From: an uncultured Kiritimatiellota bacterium
GTDB lineage: Bacteria; Verrucomicrobiota; Kiritimatiellia; RFP12; UBA1067
Length of the DNA: 64,000 nt
NCBI GenBank assembly: GCA_934667425.1
Contig: CAKULV010000008.1
Coordinates: forward strand, 7,124 to 71,123
Direction: 5' to 3'
Below are positions 34,870 to 45,100 of this stretch, piece after piece. The first letter of the stretch is position 1. The number at the start of each line of letters is the position of its first letter. The notes beneath the pieces are model-generated. The model did no database searches, was not told the DNA's origin, and saw only the letters and a program-made list of their open reading frames with translations. A program made the translations under genes and the position numbers.

Positions 34870-37509
34870 ATGTTAATGCAATTATCGTTTTTGTTCGCCG
34901 CCTTGGTCAACGTCGGACCGCAGGGAGAGGTCACGTCGCCGTCTGCGGCGTTGGATAGGATACGTGCGCTTCGGTCTTGGGGCGCCATCCCTCGGGACGA
35001 GGAGGCGGTCATTCGGCTCGCCCCGGGAAGATATGTATTGCATGAAGCCCTTCGGCTGTCTTCGGAGGACTCGAACATCCGGTTTGAGGGAGCGGCGTCT
35101 GGGCGGACCGAATTCTCTGGCGGGGTGGAGCTCGCGCGCTTCAGGCCTTGCCCCGATGGCATCTGGCGGGTGCCGGTCCCTGCGGACATGCGGATAGACC
35201 AGCTCTGGGTAGGCGGTGCGCGTGCGCAGAGGGCGGTCAGCCCGAACGGGAGCGTAGAGTACCATCACATCCGCTACAACCTTGCGGAATCGAACGCCTG
35301 CCTGATCGCGGAGTCGGACGCGCCGCTGCTGCGGCAGCTGTCCGCCCTTTCGGAAGGCGAGCTGACGAACGTCGCCGTGCACGTCTACTATGCGTGGGAC
35401 ACGGAATGGCTGCGCCCGAATCGGGCGGACCCCGGATCAGGGCTTCTCGGCTTCACGGCCAAGGCCGGGCGCGACTTCTTCCTGTGGAAGAAATGGCTGC
35501 CCCGGTTCAAGGTGGAGAACTTCCGCGCGGCGCTTGACGCGCCCGGCGAATGGTATCATGACCGTGACAATGGCGAGCTGCTGTACATCCCGCGCGCGGG
35601 CGAGGACCCCGCGACGGCCGTTCCGTTTGTGCCGGTGACGGTACGGCTTGTCGAGATCGCGGGTGGAGACAGGGAGGAGACGCTCGTCAGGAACGTGACC
35701 TTCTCTCGGATTGCATTCTCTGGACAGGCGTGGCGAATGCCCGATTCCTTCTTCCCGCACCAGGCCGCCAAGAACATCGGCGCCGCAATAGAGGTGTCGA
35801 ACGCGCGCGCGGTCTCATTCGACCGCTGCTCGTTTGAGCGGACCTCGACATACGCCGTCGCGTTCGGCGGCAACTGCCGCGATTCCGGCGTTACGGACTC
35901 GCTCTTCACCGACCTTGGCGCGGGCGCGGTGCGGATCGGCACGTTCAAGCGCACGACCGATGTCCCGGCGGACAGGTTCACCGGCGCGATCACGGTGGAC
36001 AACAACATCATCGTCGGCGGCGGGCGCCTGTTCCCCGAGGCGGTGGGCGTGCAGATCGCCTACGCGGCGGATTGCCGCGTCACGCACAACGAGATCGCCG
36101 ACCTTTACTATACGGGCATCTCCATCGGGTGGGGGTGGAGCTATACGCCTACGCAGAACCGGAACAACCTCATCGCATACAACCATATCCACGACCTTGG
36201 CAAGGGCGTCCTTTGCGACATGGGCGGAATCTACAACCTGAGCGAGGCGTGGGGCACAAGGATCGAGGGGAACGTCATCCATCACGTCCGGAGCTATCTG
36301 TATACCGGCTCGGGCGGCACGGGCATCTACATGGACGAGGCGAGCAGCGGCGTATCGATCGTCTCGAACCTCGTCTACGACACGCGCTCGGGCGCGGCCC
36401 ACCAGCACTACGGGAAGGACAACGTATTTGCCAACAACATCTTCGCCTACGTCCTTGACGGCTGCTCCGTGGTCACGCGAGTGCGAAAGGAGCCGCACAG
36501 GTCGTTCTCTTTCAGGAACAACATCGTCGCCTGGAACGCGGGATGCGATGCCATCAAGGTCGGCCTCACCAAGAAGGGCATAGACTTCGGCGGCAACGTC
36601 TACTGGTCGGCGTCCGGGAAGGGCGCCCCGGTGTTCGACGGCCTTGATTTCGAGACATGGATGAAGGACGGTGGAGACAGGGGGTCTATATTCGCCGATC
36701 CCAAGTTCCGCGATCCGGCCAACGGAGATTTCGCCGTCGCGCCCGACTCTCCGGCGCTGTCCGTCGGGTTCGTGCCGTGGGGCATCTCGAAGGCGGGAGT
36801 CCGCGGCGAGGCCTGGCGGCAGAGGGCGAAGTCGTTCGCCATGGTTCCGGACGTGGAAATCCCGGAGCCGGAGCGATACCGCGGGCTGCCGCGATGGAGG
36901 TGCGGCTTTGACGATGCGCCGATAGGCTCCGCGCCAAAATTCCCGCTTCGGAAAAGCAAGGGCCCGATCGCCGTCGTGGCCGACGCGACGGCAAAGGGGG
37001 GGCAGGCGTTGAGGATTGCCGACTCGAAGGCGACGCCTGGGTTTGACCCGTACGTCTACTGCACGATCCCATACGCCGAGCGGCGGCTTGTGTTCGCGTA
37101 CTCCGTCAAGTATGCGGAGGACGCCGATTTCGTCCAGGAATGGCGCGAGCACAAGCAGAAGTGCAGGAACGGCGAATATGCGACGGGCATGTGGATCCGG
37201 GCGAACGCTCGCTCGTTTGTCGTATCCGGATCAGCCGAGGACGGGAGTGGCGGATATGCCGGGAAGGACTTCACATTGTCCTCCGCCCGCGTCGGCCAGT
37301 GGCTGCGATGCAAGATCGAGATGCGCTTCAGGCCCGGCGAGCGTGCGAGGTGCGCAGTGACCCTCGAGAACGAAAGCGGCGAGACTTCCACTACGGGAGA
37401 GTTCTTCGCGTTGGATGAGTTCGACAGGCCGAACTGGACGGCGTTCTTCGCCTGGGGCGGGCATGACACGGATTACCTGCTGGATGAGATGGAGTATTCG
37501 GCGGAATGA
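34870..37509 (+). CDS. Right-handed parallel beta-helix protein (GH141-like)
   Basis: An 879-aa probably exported protein. The first 15 residues are hydrophobic, although the signal peptide is short. Residues about 60-650 carry repeating VxxNxIxD/Gly-rich turns of a right-handed beta-helix (for example NNIIVGGGRLFPEAVG, YNHIHDLGKGVLCDMGG). The order and the GGIYN-type turn resemble GH141 and related fucosidase/xylanase proteins. The last 200 residues form a jelly-roll-like domain. The exact family is an inference by pattern. It starts near its own promoter and is followed 16 bases on by the next exported protein. Confidence 0.82.
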   Translation: MLMQLSFLFAALVNVGPQGEVTSPSAALDRIRALRSWGAIPRDEEAVIRLAPGRYVLHEALRLSSEDSNIRFEGAASGRTEFSGGVELARFRPCPDGIWRVPVPADMRIDQLWVGGARAQRAVSPNGSVEYHHIRYNLAESNACLIAESDAPLLRQLSALSEGELTNVAVHVYYAWDTEWLRPNRADPGSGLLGFTAKAGRDFFLWKKWLPRFKVENFRAALDAPGEWYHDRDNGELLYIPRAGEDPATAVPFVPVTVRLVEIAGGDREETLVRNVTFSRIAFSGQAWRMPDSFFPHQAAKNIGAAIEVSNARAVSFDRCSFERTSTYAVAFGGNCRDSGVTDSLFTDLGAGAVRIGTFKRTTDVPADRFTGAITVDNNIIVGGGRLFPEAVGVQIAYAADCRVTHNEIADLYYTGISIGWGWSYTPTQNRNNLIAYNHIHDLGKGVLCDMGGIYNLSEAWGTRIEGNVIHHVRSYLYTGSGGTGIYMDEASSGVSIVSNLVYDTRSGAAHQHYGKDNVFANNIFAYVLDGCSVVTRVRKEPHRSFSFRNNIVAWNAGCDAIKVGLTKKGIDFGGNVYWSASGKGAPVFDGLDFETWMKDGGDRGSIFADPKFRDPANGDFAVAPDSPALSVGFVPWGISKAGVRGEAWRQRAKSFAMVPDVEIPEPERYRGLPRWRCGFDDAPIGSAPKFPLRKSKGPIAVVADATAKGGQALRIADSKATPGFDPYVYCTIPYAERRLVFAYSVKYAEDADFVQEWREHKQKCRNGEYATGMWIRANARSFVVSGSAEDGSGGYAGKDFTLSSARVGQWLRCKIEMRFRPGERARCAVTLENESGETSTTGEFFALDEFDRPNWTAFFAWGGHDTDYLLDEMEYSAE

Positions 37510-37525
37510 CGGGAGGGGGAAGTCT

Positions 37526-40500
37526 ATGAGAGGAAAGTCGGTTGTTCTCCTTGGGATCGTCTGCGTTGGCTTGAGCGCCGCTGCGGAGCCTTTCACGGTT
37601 AGGGGAGGGGACGTGGAGCTCGGCTTCCGCGGCGGCGATTGCGGGTCGCTTCGGGAGACTGCGAGCGGCCGCGAGCTGCTGCGCGAGCCATCACCATGGG
37701 CGTCGTATGTCACGGCGGACGGGAAGACCGTTCGGTCAAGCGACGTCTCGCGTGGTGCGGACGGCTCCCTCGTCATTTCCTTCAGGGACGGGGCGCGCCT
37801 CGTCGAGCGGGTTGAGGAAACTGCGTTTGGGCTGGAGTTCTCGGTGGAGGAGTTCACGGCGGCAGGTTGCCGGTCGGTCACGCTCGCTTGCCTGCGGCCG
37901 GCATGCCGCTCCTACGTCGGCGGGATGGCGAACGCCGCCTCCGATGACGACAGCGCGGTCGCGCTGAGGGCGTTTGACTACGAGGGCGAGATGAAGGCCT
38001 CCAAGGACAGCCTGTGCGTCCGTGTCGACGGACGGTTCCCAGTCAAGGGCAGGCGCTTCGCGCTGATCGCGGGGCCGCGCCGTGGCTTTGTCGAGAAGCT
38101 CCGCGAAGCCGTAAGGGCCTCCGGCCTCGTCTATTCGGAGGCGGGCGGGCCGTGGTCGCTCGGCTCCCGGCAGACGCGCCAGTCCTACATGTTCGCGAAC
38201 ATGTTCGGCAAGTCCGTTGACGCATGGATAGATGCCGCCGTGCGCGCTGGCGTTTCGATTGTCCACCTGCACTCATGGCACGACACTCTCGGCCATTACG
38301 ACGTGAATCCGGTGAAGTACCCCGGAGGGATCGCGGAAATGAAGTCGGTGGCGGATAAGGTGCGCGCGGCGGGGATGAACGTCTCGATGCACACGCTTAC
38401 CGCCTGCATTGACTTCCGCGATTCGTGGGTCACGCCGGTGGCGCACTCGAACCTGGTTGCGACATACGCCTATACGCTGGCTTGTCCGCTTACGGAGGAT
38501 TCCGCGGAGGTGGTGGTCAATGAGATGCCGGGCCCGAAGCACGATGTGGTCATGACCTACTCGTCCAACGGCAACGCCATCGAGATCGATGGCGAGATCG
38601 TGGTCTACACGGGCATACGCCGCGAGAAGCCGTACGCCTTCACCGGCATAACCCGGGGAGCGTACAAGACGAATGTGCGGGACCATGCCGCCGGGGCCCG
38701 TGCGAAGTACCTCCAGCAGCGGTACTTCGCCTTCTACCCGGAAGTGGACTCCCCGCTCGCCGACGAACTCGCAGACCGCATCGCCCGCGTCTACAACGCC
38801 ATCGGCGCCGACATGATATACCTCGACGGATCCGAGGGCATGCGGGATCCTTACGCAATCGCGAAGATGGGCGCGAAGATCGCGGCCCGCCTTGACGGAC
38901 GGCGGAATCCGCCGCGCATCGAGATGAGCTGCTCGCCGCCGCACTTCTATCCGTTCCGCTCGACGATCGGCGCGTGGGACAACGTGGTGTTCGGGGCGAA
39001 GCCGTTCGAGGCGTATCACATCCGCGCCAACGAAGCGGGCGGAAGGAAGTCGAACTTCATCGAGACGCAGATGGGCTGGTGGCAGCCACAGATGCCGAGG
39101 AAGGGGGCGCGCTGCCGCTTCCCTGACGAGACGGAGTACTTTGCCGCGAAGAACGCCGGCGCGGATTCCGCGATGTCCCTGCAGGGGCTCAACGCCAACA
39201 GCGGCTTCCTGCCGGCGCTCCAGGAAAAGGCCCTCACGAAGATCGGCTGGTACGAGCGCTTCCGCCTGGCGCGCGCATTCTCCGATGACGTGATGGGCGA
39301 TCTCGCGGACCTCGGGAAGGAGGGACTCCTTGAGCAGGGTGGCAAGGGCGAATGGACGTACACGCCGATGGAGACCTGTGTGCATCGGGTGCGGGGCGAC
39401 GGCGTAGGCGACAGGTGGAATGTGGAAGTCGCTTCGCCCGGCGCCGCGGATATCCGCATCGAGGCCCTGAGCAACCTCTCTATCTACGAGAGCCCCGCCG
39501 CGAAGAGCGTGTTCGGCGTCGCATCCCTTGCGCAGTTCAAGCCGGTGGCCGCAAAAGGCGTGAGGCTTTCGGCTGTAGCCGTTGACGATCCGGAGCGCGG
39601 CCGCGTGACGCGGTTTACGGCCGTCAACGATTCCGGCCGGCGCCGTGGCGCCTGGGCGAGGATGGAGCGGACGTTTGACGGGCCTGAGTACCTGGACCTT
39701 GACGGGGCCGACGGCGTTGGCCTCTGGGTCAAGGGGGACGGTTCGGGAGCGATGCTCGACGTTCAGCTGCAGAACCCGCGCGAGCATGCGGCCTGTCGGG
39801 CGGATCACCTCGTGAAGATCGACTTCAAGGGCTGGAGGTACGTCGAGCTCCCGTTCCGGGAGCGCGATGTAGACGCATACCTGAAGCACGAATGGCCGTT
39901 CGGGATCGGCAACCCCGAGTACATGAACCTGCTGCGACCCAAGTTCGTGTCGGCGGTGCGCATCTTCCTGAACGAGATACCCGTCGCCGGGGTCGAGGGC
40001 GTGCTTGACGCCAATTCGGAGGATGCGGGGTCCCGTCCGCCGAGCTTGGACGTGTCGGTCTCGGACGTCAAGGCCCTGGCGCTCCGCGAGACCGTGAGCG
40101 AGGACGTGGCTCTGAAGGTAAATGGCGAGAGGATCCCCGTGCCGTTCGAGCTTGCGGCGGGCGACTGGGCGGAACTGAAGGGCGGCGTATGGAGCCACTA
40201 TGACGAAAAGGGAGGCTTCAAGGGACGCGCGAAAGGCCCGGACGTGGCTCTGAAGGCCGGCGGGAACGCCTGCTCATACGTCGCAAGGGCTTCCGTCCGG
40301 GCGGCGGCCCGCGCGGAAGTGACGTTCTTCGTACGGGGCAGGCCGCGCCCGGCGCTGAAGCCACTTACGGACGAGATGAGGAAGTCCCTTGCCTGGGAGG
40401 CTGAGATGCCTGCCGAGTGGGCTCCGTCGAAAGGGGCGGACGCCTTGCCGCCGGTGAAGGTGCGACCTGGCGAGGACGCCCGTCTCGAGGCGACCATTCG

Positions 40501-40702
40501 CGGCCCTGTGAAGGATGCCGTGCTGAAGGTCAAGAGGTTCTTCGGCTGGCATGAGTGGAGGATTGGGACGGTAGGGCCGGGACAGGCGAGGAAGTTCACC
40601 GACGGGCCGACGGTCGACGGCGTTCGCGAGCTGCGGCTCGAATCCTCCGACCCGGCGAACGCCGATGCGTTCGTGGAGATCGTCAAGCGATACGTCGACT
40701 GA
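37526..40702 (+). CDS. Large exported protein with TIM-barrel-like core, class unknown
   Basis: A 1058-aa protein with a clear signal peptide (core about residues 5-20, cut after SAAA). An N-terminal beta sandwich (about 22-200) leads to a barrel-like part with HLHSWHD at 247-253 and IYLDGSEG around 431-438, where the aspartate D434 is a candidate nucleophile as in clan GH-D or GH31-like enzymes. Residues about 665-860 look like a carbohydrate-binding beta sandwich. I could not assign a glycoside hydrolase family. GGGAGG at 37511-37516 sets the start. Confidence 0.8.
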   Translation: MRGKSVVLLGIVCVGLSAAAEPFTVRGGDVELGFRGGDCGSLRETASGRELLREPSPWASYVTADGKTVRSSDVSRGADGSLVISFRDGARLVERVEETAFGLEFSVEEFTAAGCRSVTLACLRPACRSYVGGMANAASDDDSAVALRAFDYEGEMKASKDSLCVRVDGRFPVKGRRFALIAGPRRGFVEKLREAVRASGLVYSEAGGPWSLGSRQTRQSYMFANMFGKSVDAWIDAAVRAGVSIVHLHSWHDTLGHYDVNPVKYPGGIAEMKSVADKVRAAGMNVSMHTLTACIDFRDSWVTPVAHSNLVATYAYTLACPLTEDSAEVVVNEMPGPKHDVVMTYSSNGNAIEIDGEIVVYTGIRREKPYAFTGITRGAYKTNVRDHAAGARAKYLQQRYFAFYPEVDSPLADELADRIARVYNAIGADMIYLDGSEGMRDPYAIAKMGAKIAARLDGRRNPPRIEMSCSPPHFYPFRSTIGAWDNVVFGAKPFEAYHIRANEAGGRKSNFIETQMGWWQPQMPRKGARCRFPDETEYFAAKNAGADSAMSLQGLNANSGFLPALQEKALTKIGWYERFRLARAFSDDVMGDLADLGKEGLLEQGGKGEWTYTPMETCVHRVRGDGVGDRWNVEVASPGAADIRIEALSNLSIYESPAAKSVFGVASLAQFKPVAAKGVRLSAVAVDDPERGRVTRFTAVNDSGRRRGAWARMERTFDGPEYLDLDGADGVGLWVKGDGSGAMLDVQLQNPREHAACRADHLVKIDFKGWRYVELPFRERDVDAYLKHEWPFGIGNPEYMNLLRPKFVSAVRIFLNEIPVAGVEGVLDANSEDAGSRPPSLDVSVSDVKALALRETVSEDVALKVNGERIPVPFELAAGDWAELKGGVWSHYDEKGGFKGRAKGPDVALKAGGNACSYVARASVRAAARAEVTFFVRGRPRPALKPLTDEMRKSLAWEAEMPAEWAPSKGADALPPVKVRPGEDARLEATIRGPVKDAVLKVKRFFGWHEWRIGTVGPGQARKFTDGPTVDGVRELRLESSDPANADAFVEIVKRYVD

Positions 40703-40738
40703 TGCGCACATAAAGGCCTAACGAAAGGAATCGGACAG

Positions 40739-42166
40739 ATGAATCAGAATCGCAGGGAGTTTCTCGGGGGAACGGCCTGGCTTAGCCTGGCCGCAGCGGC
40801 CGCCGGCTGCATGGGCACTCGCATGAACCGTGGAGGCGGCGGGACCATGAGCCATTTCAGGACCAAGCCGATGGACAGGATTCGGGTCGGCATCGTCGGG
40901 CTCGGAGACCGGGGGCGTCCCGCCGTACACCGCATCGCCCTGATCCCGGGCTGCGTGGTCACGGCGCTGTGCGACCTTGACCATGGGCGGGTGTCGGATT
41001 GCCAGAGGTGGCTCCATGAGCGCGGGCGGCCAAAGGCGGCAGAGTACGTCGGGCCTGAGGCCTACAAGCGGCTGTGCGATTCCGACGGCGTAGACGTCGT
41101 GTACAACGTGACTCCGATCGACCTGCACAGGCCCATCAGCTGCTATGCGATGAAGGCGGGGAAGCATACGCTGCTGGAGGTGTGCGGCTGCTCGACGACC
41201 GAAGAGTGCTGGGAGTTCGTGGAGACGTGCGAGGCGACGCGCCGCCACTGCATGATGCTCGAGAACTGCTGCTACGGCGAATACGAGCTCCTGCAGCTGA
41301 ACCTTGTCAGGCAGGGCCTTCTTGGCGACATAGTCCATGCCGAGGCGGGATACATCCACGACTGCCGCGAGTACAAGTTCAAGCAGGCTTCCGAGCATAA
41401 CGCCTGGCGCTTGCGGCGGGCGCTCGAGCACAAGGGCAACCAGTATCCCACGCACGGCCTCGGCCCGGTGGCGCTCGCGATGAACATCAACCGCGGGGAC
41501 CGGTTTGACTACCTGACCGCCATCGAGTCGCGTCCCGCCGCACTGGGGGAATTCGCGAAGGCAAAGTTCCCGGCGGACTCCTGGCAGAACAAGCTGAAGT
41601 ATTCCGCCGGCGACATGAGCATCACGAACATACGGACGGTCAATGGCGCCACGATCACCCTGCAGTATGACGTGGTGTCTCCCCGCCCGTACAGCCGCAT
41701 AAACATGTTGAGCGGCACCAAGGGAATCTCGATGAGCTATCCGCGCTTCAACGTCGCCTTCGAGAAGCAGGTCGGGGACAACGGGGCGCATCGCTATTTC
41801 GATGACGCGAAGGCGGCGGAGATCCGCGAGGCCTACAGGCATCCGCTGTGGAAGGAGGCAGGTAAGGTCGCGGCAAGGCTCGGCGGACATGGCGGCATGG
41901 ACTTCATCATGGACCTGCGGTGGGCGTATTGCCTGCAAAACGGACTGCCGCTTGACATGGACGTCTACGACCTCGCGGCTTGGTCGTCTATCTTCCAGCT
42001 GTCGGAGATGTCCGTAAATGGCCGGTCGAAGGTGATTGACGTCCCTGATTTCACCCGTGGCGGATGGAGGACGGCGCGCGCCGCCGACATCGGCGGCGTG
42101 GACCTGAAGAAAATGGGGTTGGACGACACGAAGATCGAAAAGGACTCTTCTCAATTGAACGTATAG
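40739..42166 (+). CDS. Tat-exported Gfo/Idh/MocA protein, GH109-type
   Basis: A 475-aa protein with a twin-arginine signal (R5-R6, NRREFLGG) and a cysteine at 24 after a run of alanines, a possible but non-ideal lipobox. The Rossmann domain starts around residue 45 (VGIVGLGDRG). Blocks such as THGLGPVA and GGHGGMDFIMD are typical of the GH109 group, which uses NAD+ to cleave alpha-N-acetylgalactosamine. The Tat route fits a protein that folds with its cofactor before export. Substrate is inferred from family only. Confidence 0.85.
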   Translation: MNQNRREFLGGTAWLSLAAAAAGCMGTRMNRGGGGTMSHFRTKPMDRIRVGIVGLGDRGRPAVHRIALIPGCVVTALCDLDHGRVSDCQRWLHERGRPKAAEYVGPEAYKRLCDSDGVDVVYNVTPIDLHRPISCYAMKAGKHTLLEVCGCSTTEECWEFVETCEATRRHCMMLENCCYGEYELLQLNLVRQGLLGDIVHAEAGYIHDCREYKFKQASEHNAWRLRRALEHKGNQYPTHGLGPVALAMNINRGDRFDYLTAIESRPAALGEFAKAKFPADSWQNKLKYSAGDMSITNIRTVNGATITLQYDVVSPRPYSRINMLSGTKGISMSYPRFNVAFEKQVGDNGAHRYFDDAKAAEIREAYRHPLWKEAGKVAARLGGHGGMDFIMDLRWAYCLQNGLPLDMDVYDLAAWSSIFQLSEMSVNGRSKVIDVPDFTRGGWRTARAADIGGVDLKKMGLDDTKIEKDSSQLNV

Positions 42167-42184
42167 ATTACAGAGGAGGTTGCG

Positions 42185-45100
42185 ATGAACAGACATCTGA
42201 ATGACAGATCCGTGCTTTCATTCATAGCCGTGTGCAGCGCCTTGGCGTACGCTTCACATGCGACGGATGGAGTATGGGAACGGACGGGCTCTAACACGCC
42301 GGAAACGGCCTATCTCTGGAACGCGGAGGGCAACTGGGCGGGCGGCAACGTGCCGGCCGACGGCGCGTCGGTCGCCGATTTCTTTACGGTGCCCGACGCA
42401 TCGTCGACTCGCTACGTCTATCTGCCAGGCGACCTGTCGCTGAAGTCCGTCAAGTACGGCTCGGCAAGCGGAAGCCTTCGGCTGATCGGCGACGGATGCA
42501 TAGACCTTTACGATGATGGACTGGACAAGACGACGGGCCAGATCACCGACTATCTGCGCGTCTATTCGGACGTTCGCGTCATGAGCAAGAATCCGTTTGT
42601 CCAGTTCAAGGCGTCGGAACTGTGCGGGGATCTCCGCTCGAGCTCTACAAAGATCGTCCTGGGGTCGGGGCCGTTCATCCACAGGCTGGACCTCTATGCC
42701 AACAAGGCGGGCGGCAATCGCATCTCGCCCATGGGGGAAGCCTTTGTTCTCTCACAGTCTTTCGGGGCGTTGCGCATCCGCTGCCCGGAAAGCTCTGCCA
42801 CGAACAACGTCTCATCCTGGACGCTGGCGGCGAACAGCCGCATCGCAAGGCGCGTGGGCGGCGGGGATCACGCGCTTCCCGTCGGGACATTCGTGTCGGC
42901 CTCGAACGGGGCGTTGCCGGACGGTTGCTTCCTGAAGCGAATCTATGACCGCGATCTCATCGAGCTGAGCGAAGCGGCGACGGCTGACGGCGAGACGGGC
43001 TTAACTTTTGCGGCGCTCTCGCAGAAATACGAGCAGTCTATTGTGGGTTTGGAATCAATGGGGACGGCTTACCCGGTAACCATCATGCTTTCCATGTATC
43101 GGGAAGAGGATGAGGCTCGCCTGTCGCTCGGCTACCTTGACCGCATGAAGCCTCCTGTCAGCGAGGACCGCGGAGTTGTCTTCGACTCGGAGACGGCGTA
43201 TCCCGGAACCATCGTCCTCGAGGCCGTGAGTTGCCGGCAGCCTGTTGTCCTGAAGAACTGCCATATTGAGTTTTCGGGGGAGGGATTGGTGAATCCGGCC
43301 TACGTGCGGCATTATTCGCCGGAGTCGTATTCCCGCATGACGGTGACGAACGGTCTGTCGGCCAGCATAACCTGCCTCTCGAATGTCGTGGGGCGGCTGG
43401 TAAAGGACGGCGCGGGCATCCTGTCCGTGACGCTGCCGCATTCGCTCACCGAAGCGGGGGATATCGTCAATACGGGCACAGTCAGAGTAGAGGACGGCAT
43501 CCTCCGGATCCTCGCCGACGACAATGGGACGGAACCCGCCGTCAAGAACATGGAGATAGGCGCGAAGGGGGAGGTCCGCCTTGCCGATGGGGTTGTCCTT
43601 ACGGTCGGCCGCCTCACCGCCGAATCCGGGGCTGTCGTCTCCGGCAAGGGTGTCATCATGCTGGCGGGCATCCAGGACGTGGACGGCGTAATCCTGAGGG
43701 ATGGCGCGCGCATCGAGACGGACCTGGGCGTCAAGAGCCGTGAGCGCGTCGTGACCTCCGTCGAGGCGAAAGTAGTCGGGACTCCGGCGTTCTGGGTCGA
43801 TGCGAGCAAGGCATCGACGATGGAGATCGAGGCGGATGGCGATGACAGGCGCGTCAAGGCCTGGCACGACTGCCGCGAGAATGAGGCGGACTTCGCCACG
43901 CCGAGGTATCTGTTCGCCACTAACGTGGCCGACGTCAGCCCGAAGCTGATCAAGAATGACAGGGGAGAGGACTATGCGGTTGATTTCGCCTTCCATGAGG
44001 CATCGGAATCTGAGATCGAGAAGACTGAGGCGCTCGTCTGGAGCGCGCCGGTATCGAACATCAAGGCGGTGTTCAAGGTGCTGGATCCGTTGACTCGCGG
44101 CGGCACGTGCGTGTTGGGGCAGACGAAGCGCCTTTCAAGCCATTCGGGCGCGATGCGGCGCACGCAGTACCCCCACATTGACGGCGGTGCGCACATTCTC
44201 CATTCGTCAGCAGGGGCGCGGAAGTGCGTCAACTTCCTGAACGGTGAGCGTGTGACGCGGTGGTCCGGTCCGGAGCCGGGCTATCCGGTCCAGACGTACA
44301 CCTACAGTGGTAAGACGTTTACGCGTTGCGTCCTGCACGAGATATGGAACACGAACGGTGTTGACCTGGCGGCGGATGCCTTCGGCTATTCGTGCTACAC
44401 GAAGAACGCGAACGGCATCGATCGCATTTGCGAGTGCCTGGTATACACGAATGAACTGACGTACGCCGAGCGTCTGCAGGTAGCCGAGTACCTGACGCGG
44501 AAATGGTGCGGCGGCGAGGCGACATACGATCGCTTCGGCGGAGTCTCCGGACGCATTGGCGCACTGAATGGAGGCGGTGGCTATCACGTCGGCGCGGAGG
44601 GCTACGCGGTCGTGGACAGGGTCGGCGGCTCCGGTACGTTCACGAAGACCGGCGCCGGCGCCATGTACGTGGATGACCTGGTCGCGCCGGAGCTTGGCCT
44701 TAAGGTCGCCGGCGGCACGTTGACGATCCGCTCCGTTTCCGTAGCGAGGGAGAGCCTGCCGCAGGGTGCGTACCTGCACCTCGACGCCTCAGACGCGGAG
44801 ACTATTGCCGATGCGGGCGACGGTGTCGCCGAATGGCGCGATTGGCGCGGCGCGGATCATCCGGCGGCGACACCGAAATTCAAGAAGCCCGCAGTCAAGT
44901 CCGTAGCGGAGCTTGGTGGCAGGAACGTTGTTGACTTCGGCGACTTCCACATGTATGACTCATCGACGAGAACCGAAGGGAAGGGGCTTCAGTTCGCTGC
45001 CCTGGACGAGACGCGGTCGGTTTTCTTCGTCTACGGCAGCGCCCGCGGCGGCGGCAACCTGATCGGCGGCAGTGAAGGGGATTGGTACTCGGCCGGCCTG

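Noticed and set aside
38273..40198. A minus-strand open frame of 641 codons opposite the 1058-aa exported protein
   Set aside because: Antisense shadow with composition typical of such frames; the plus-strand gene has a signal peptide and ribosome site.
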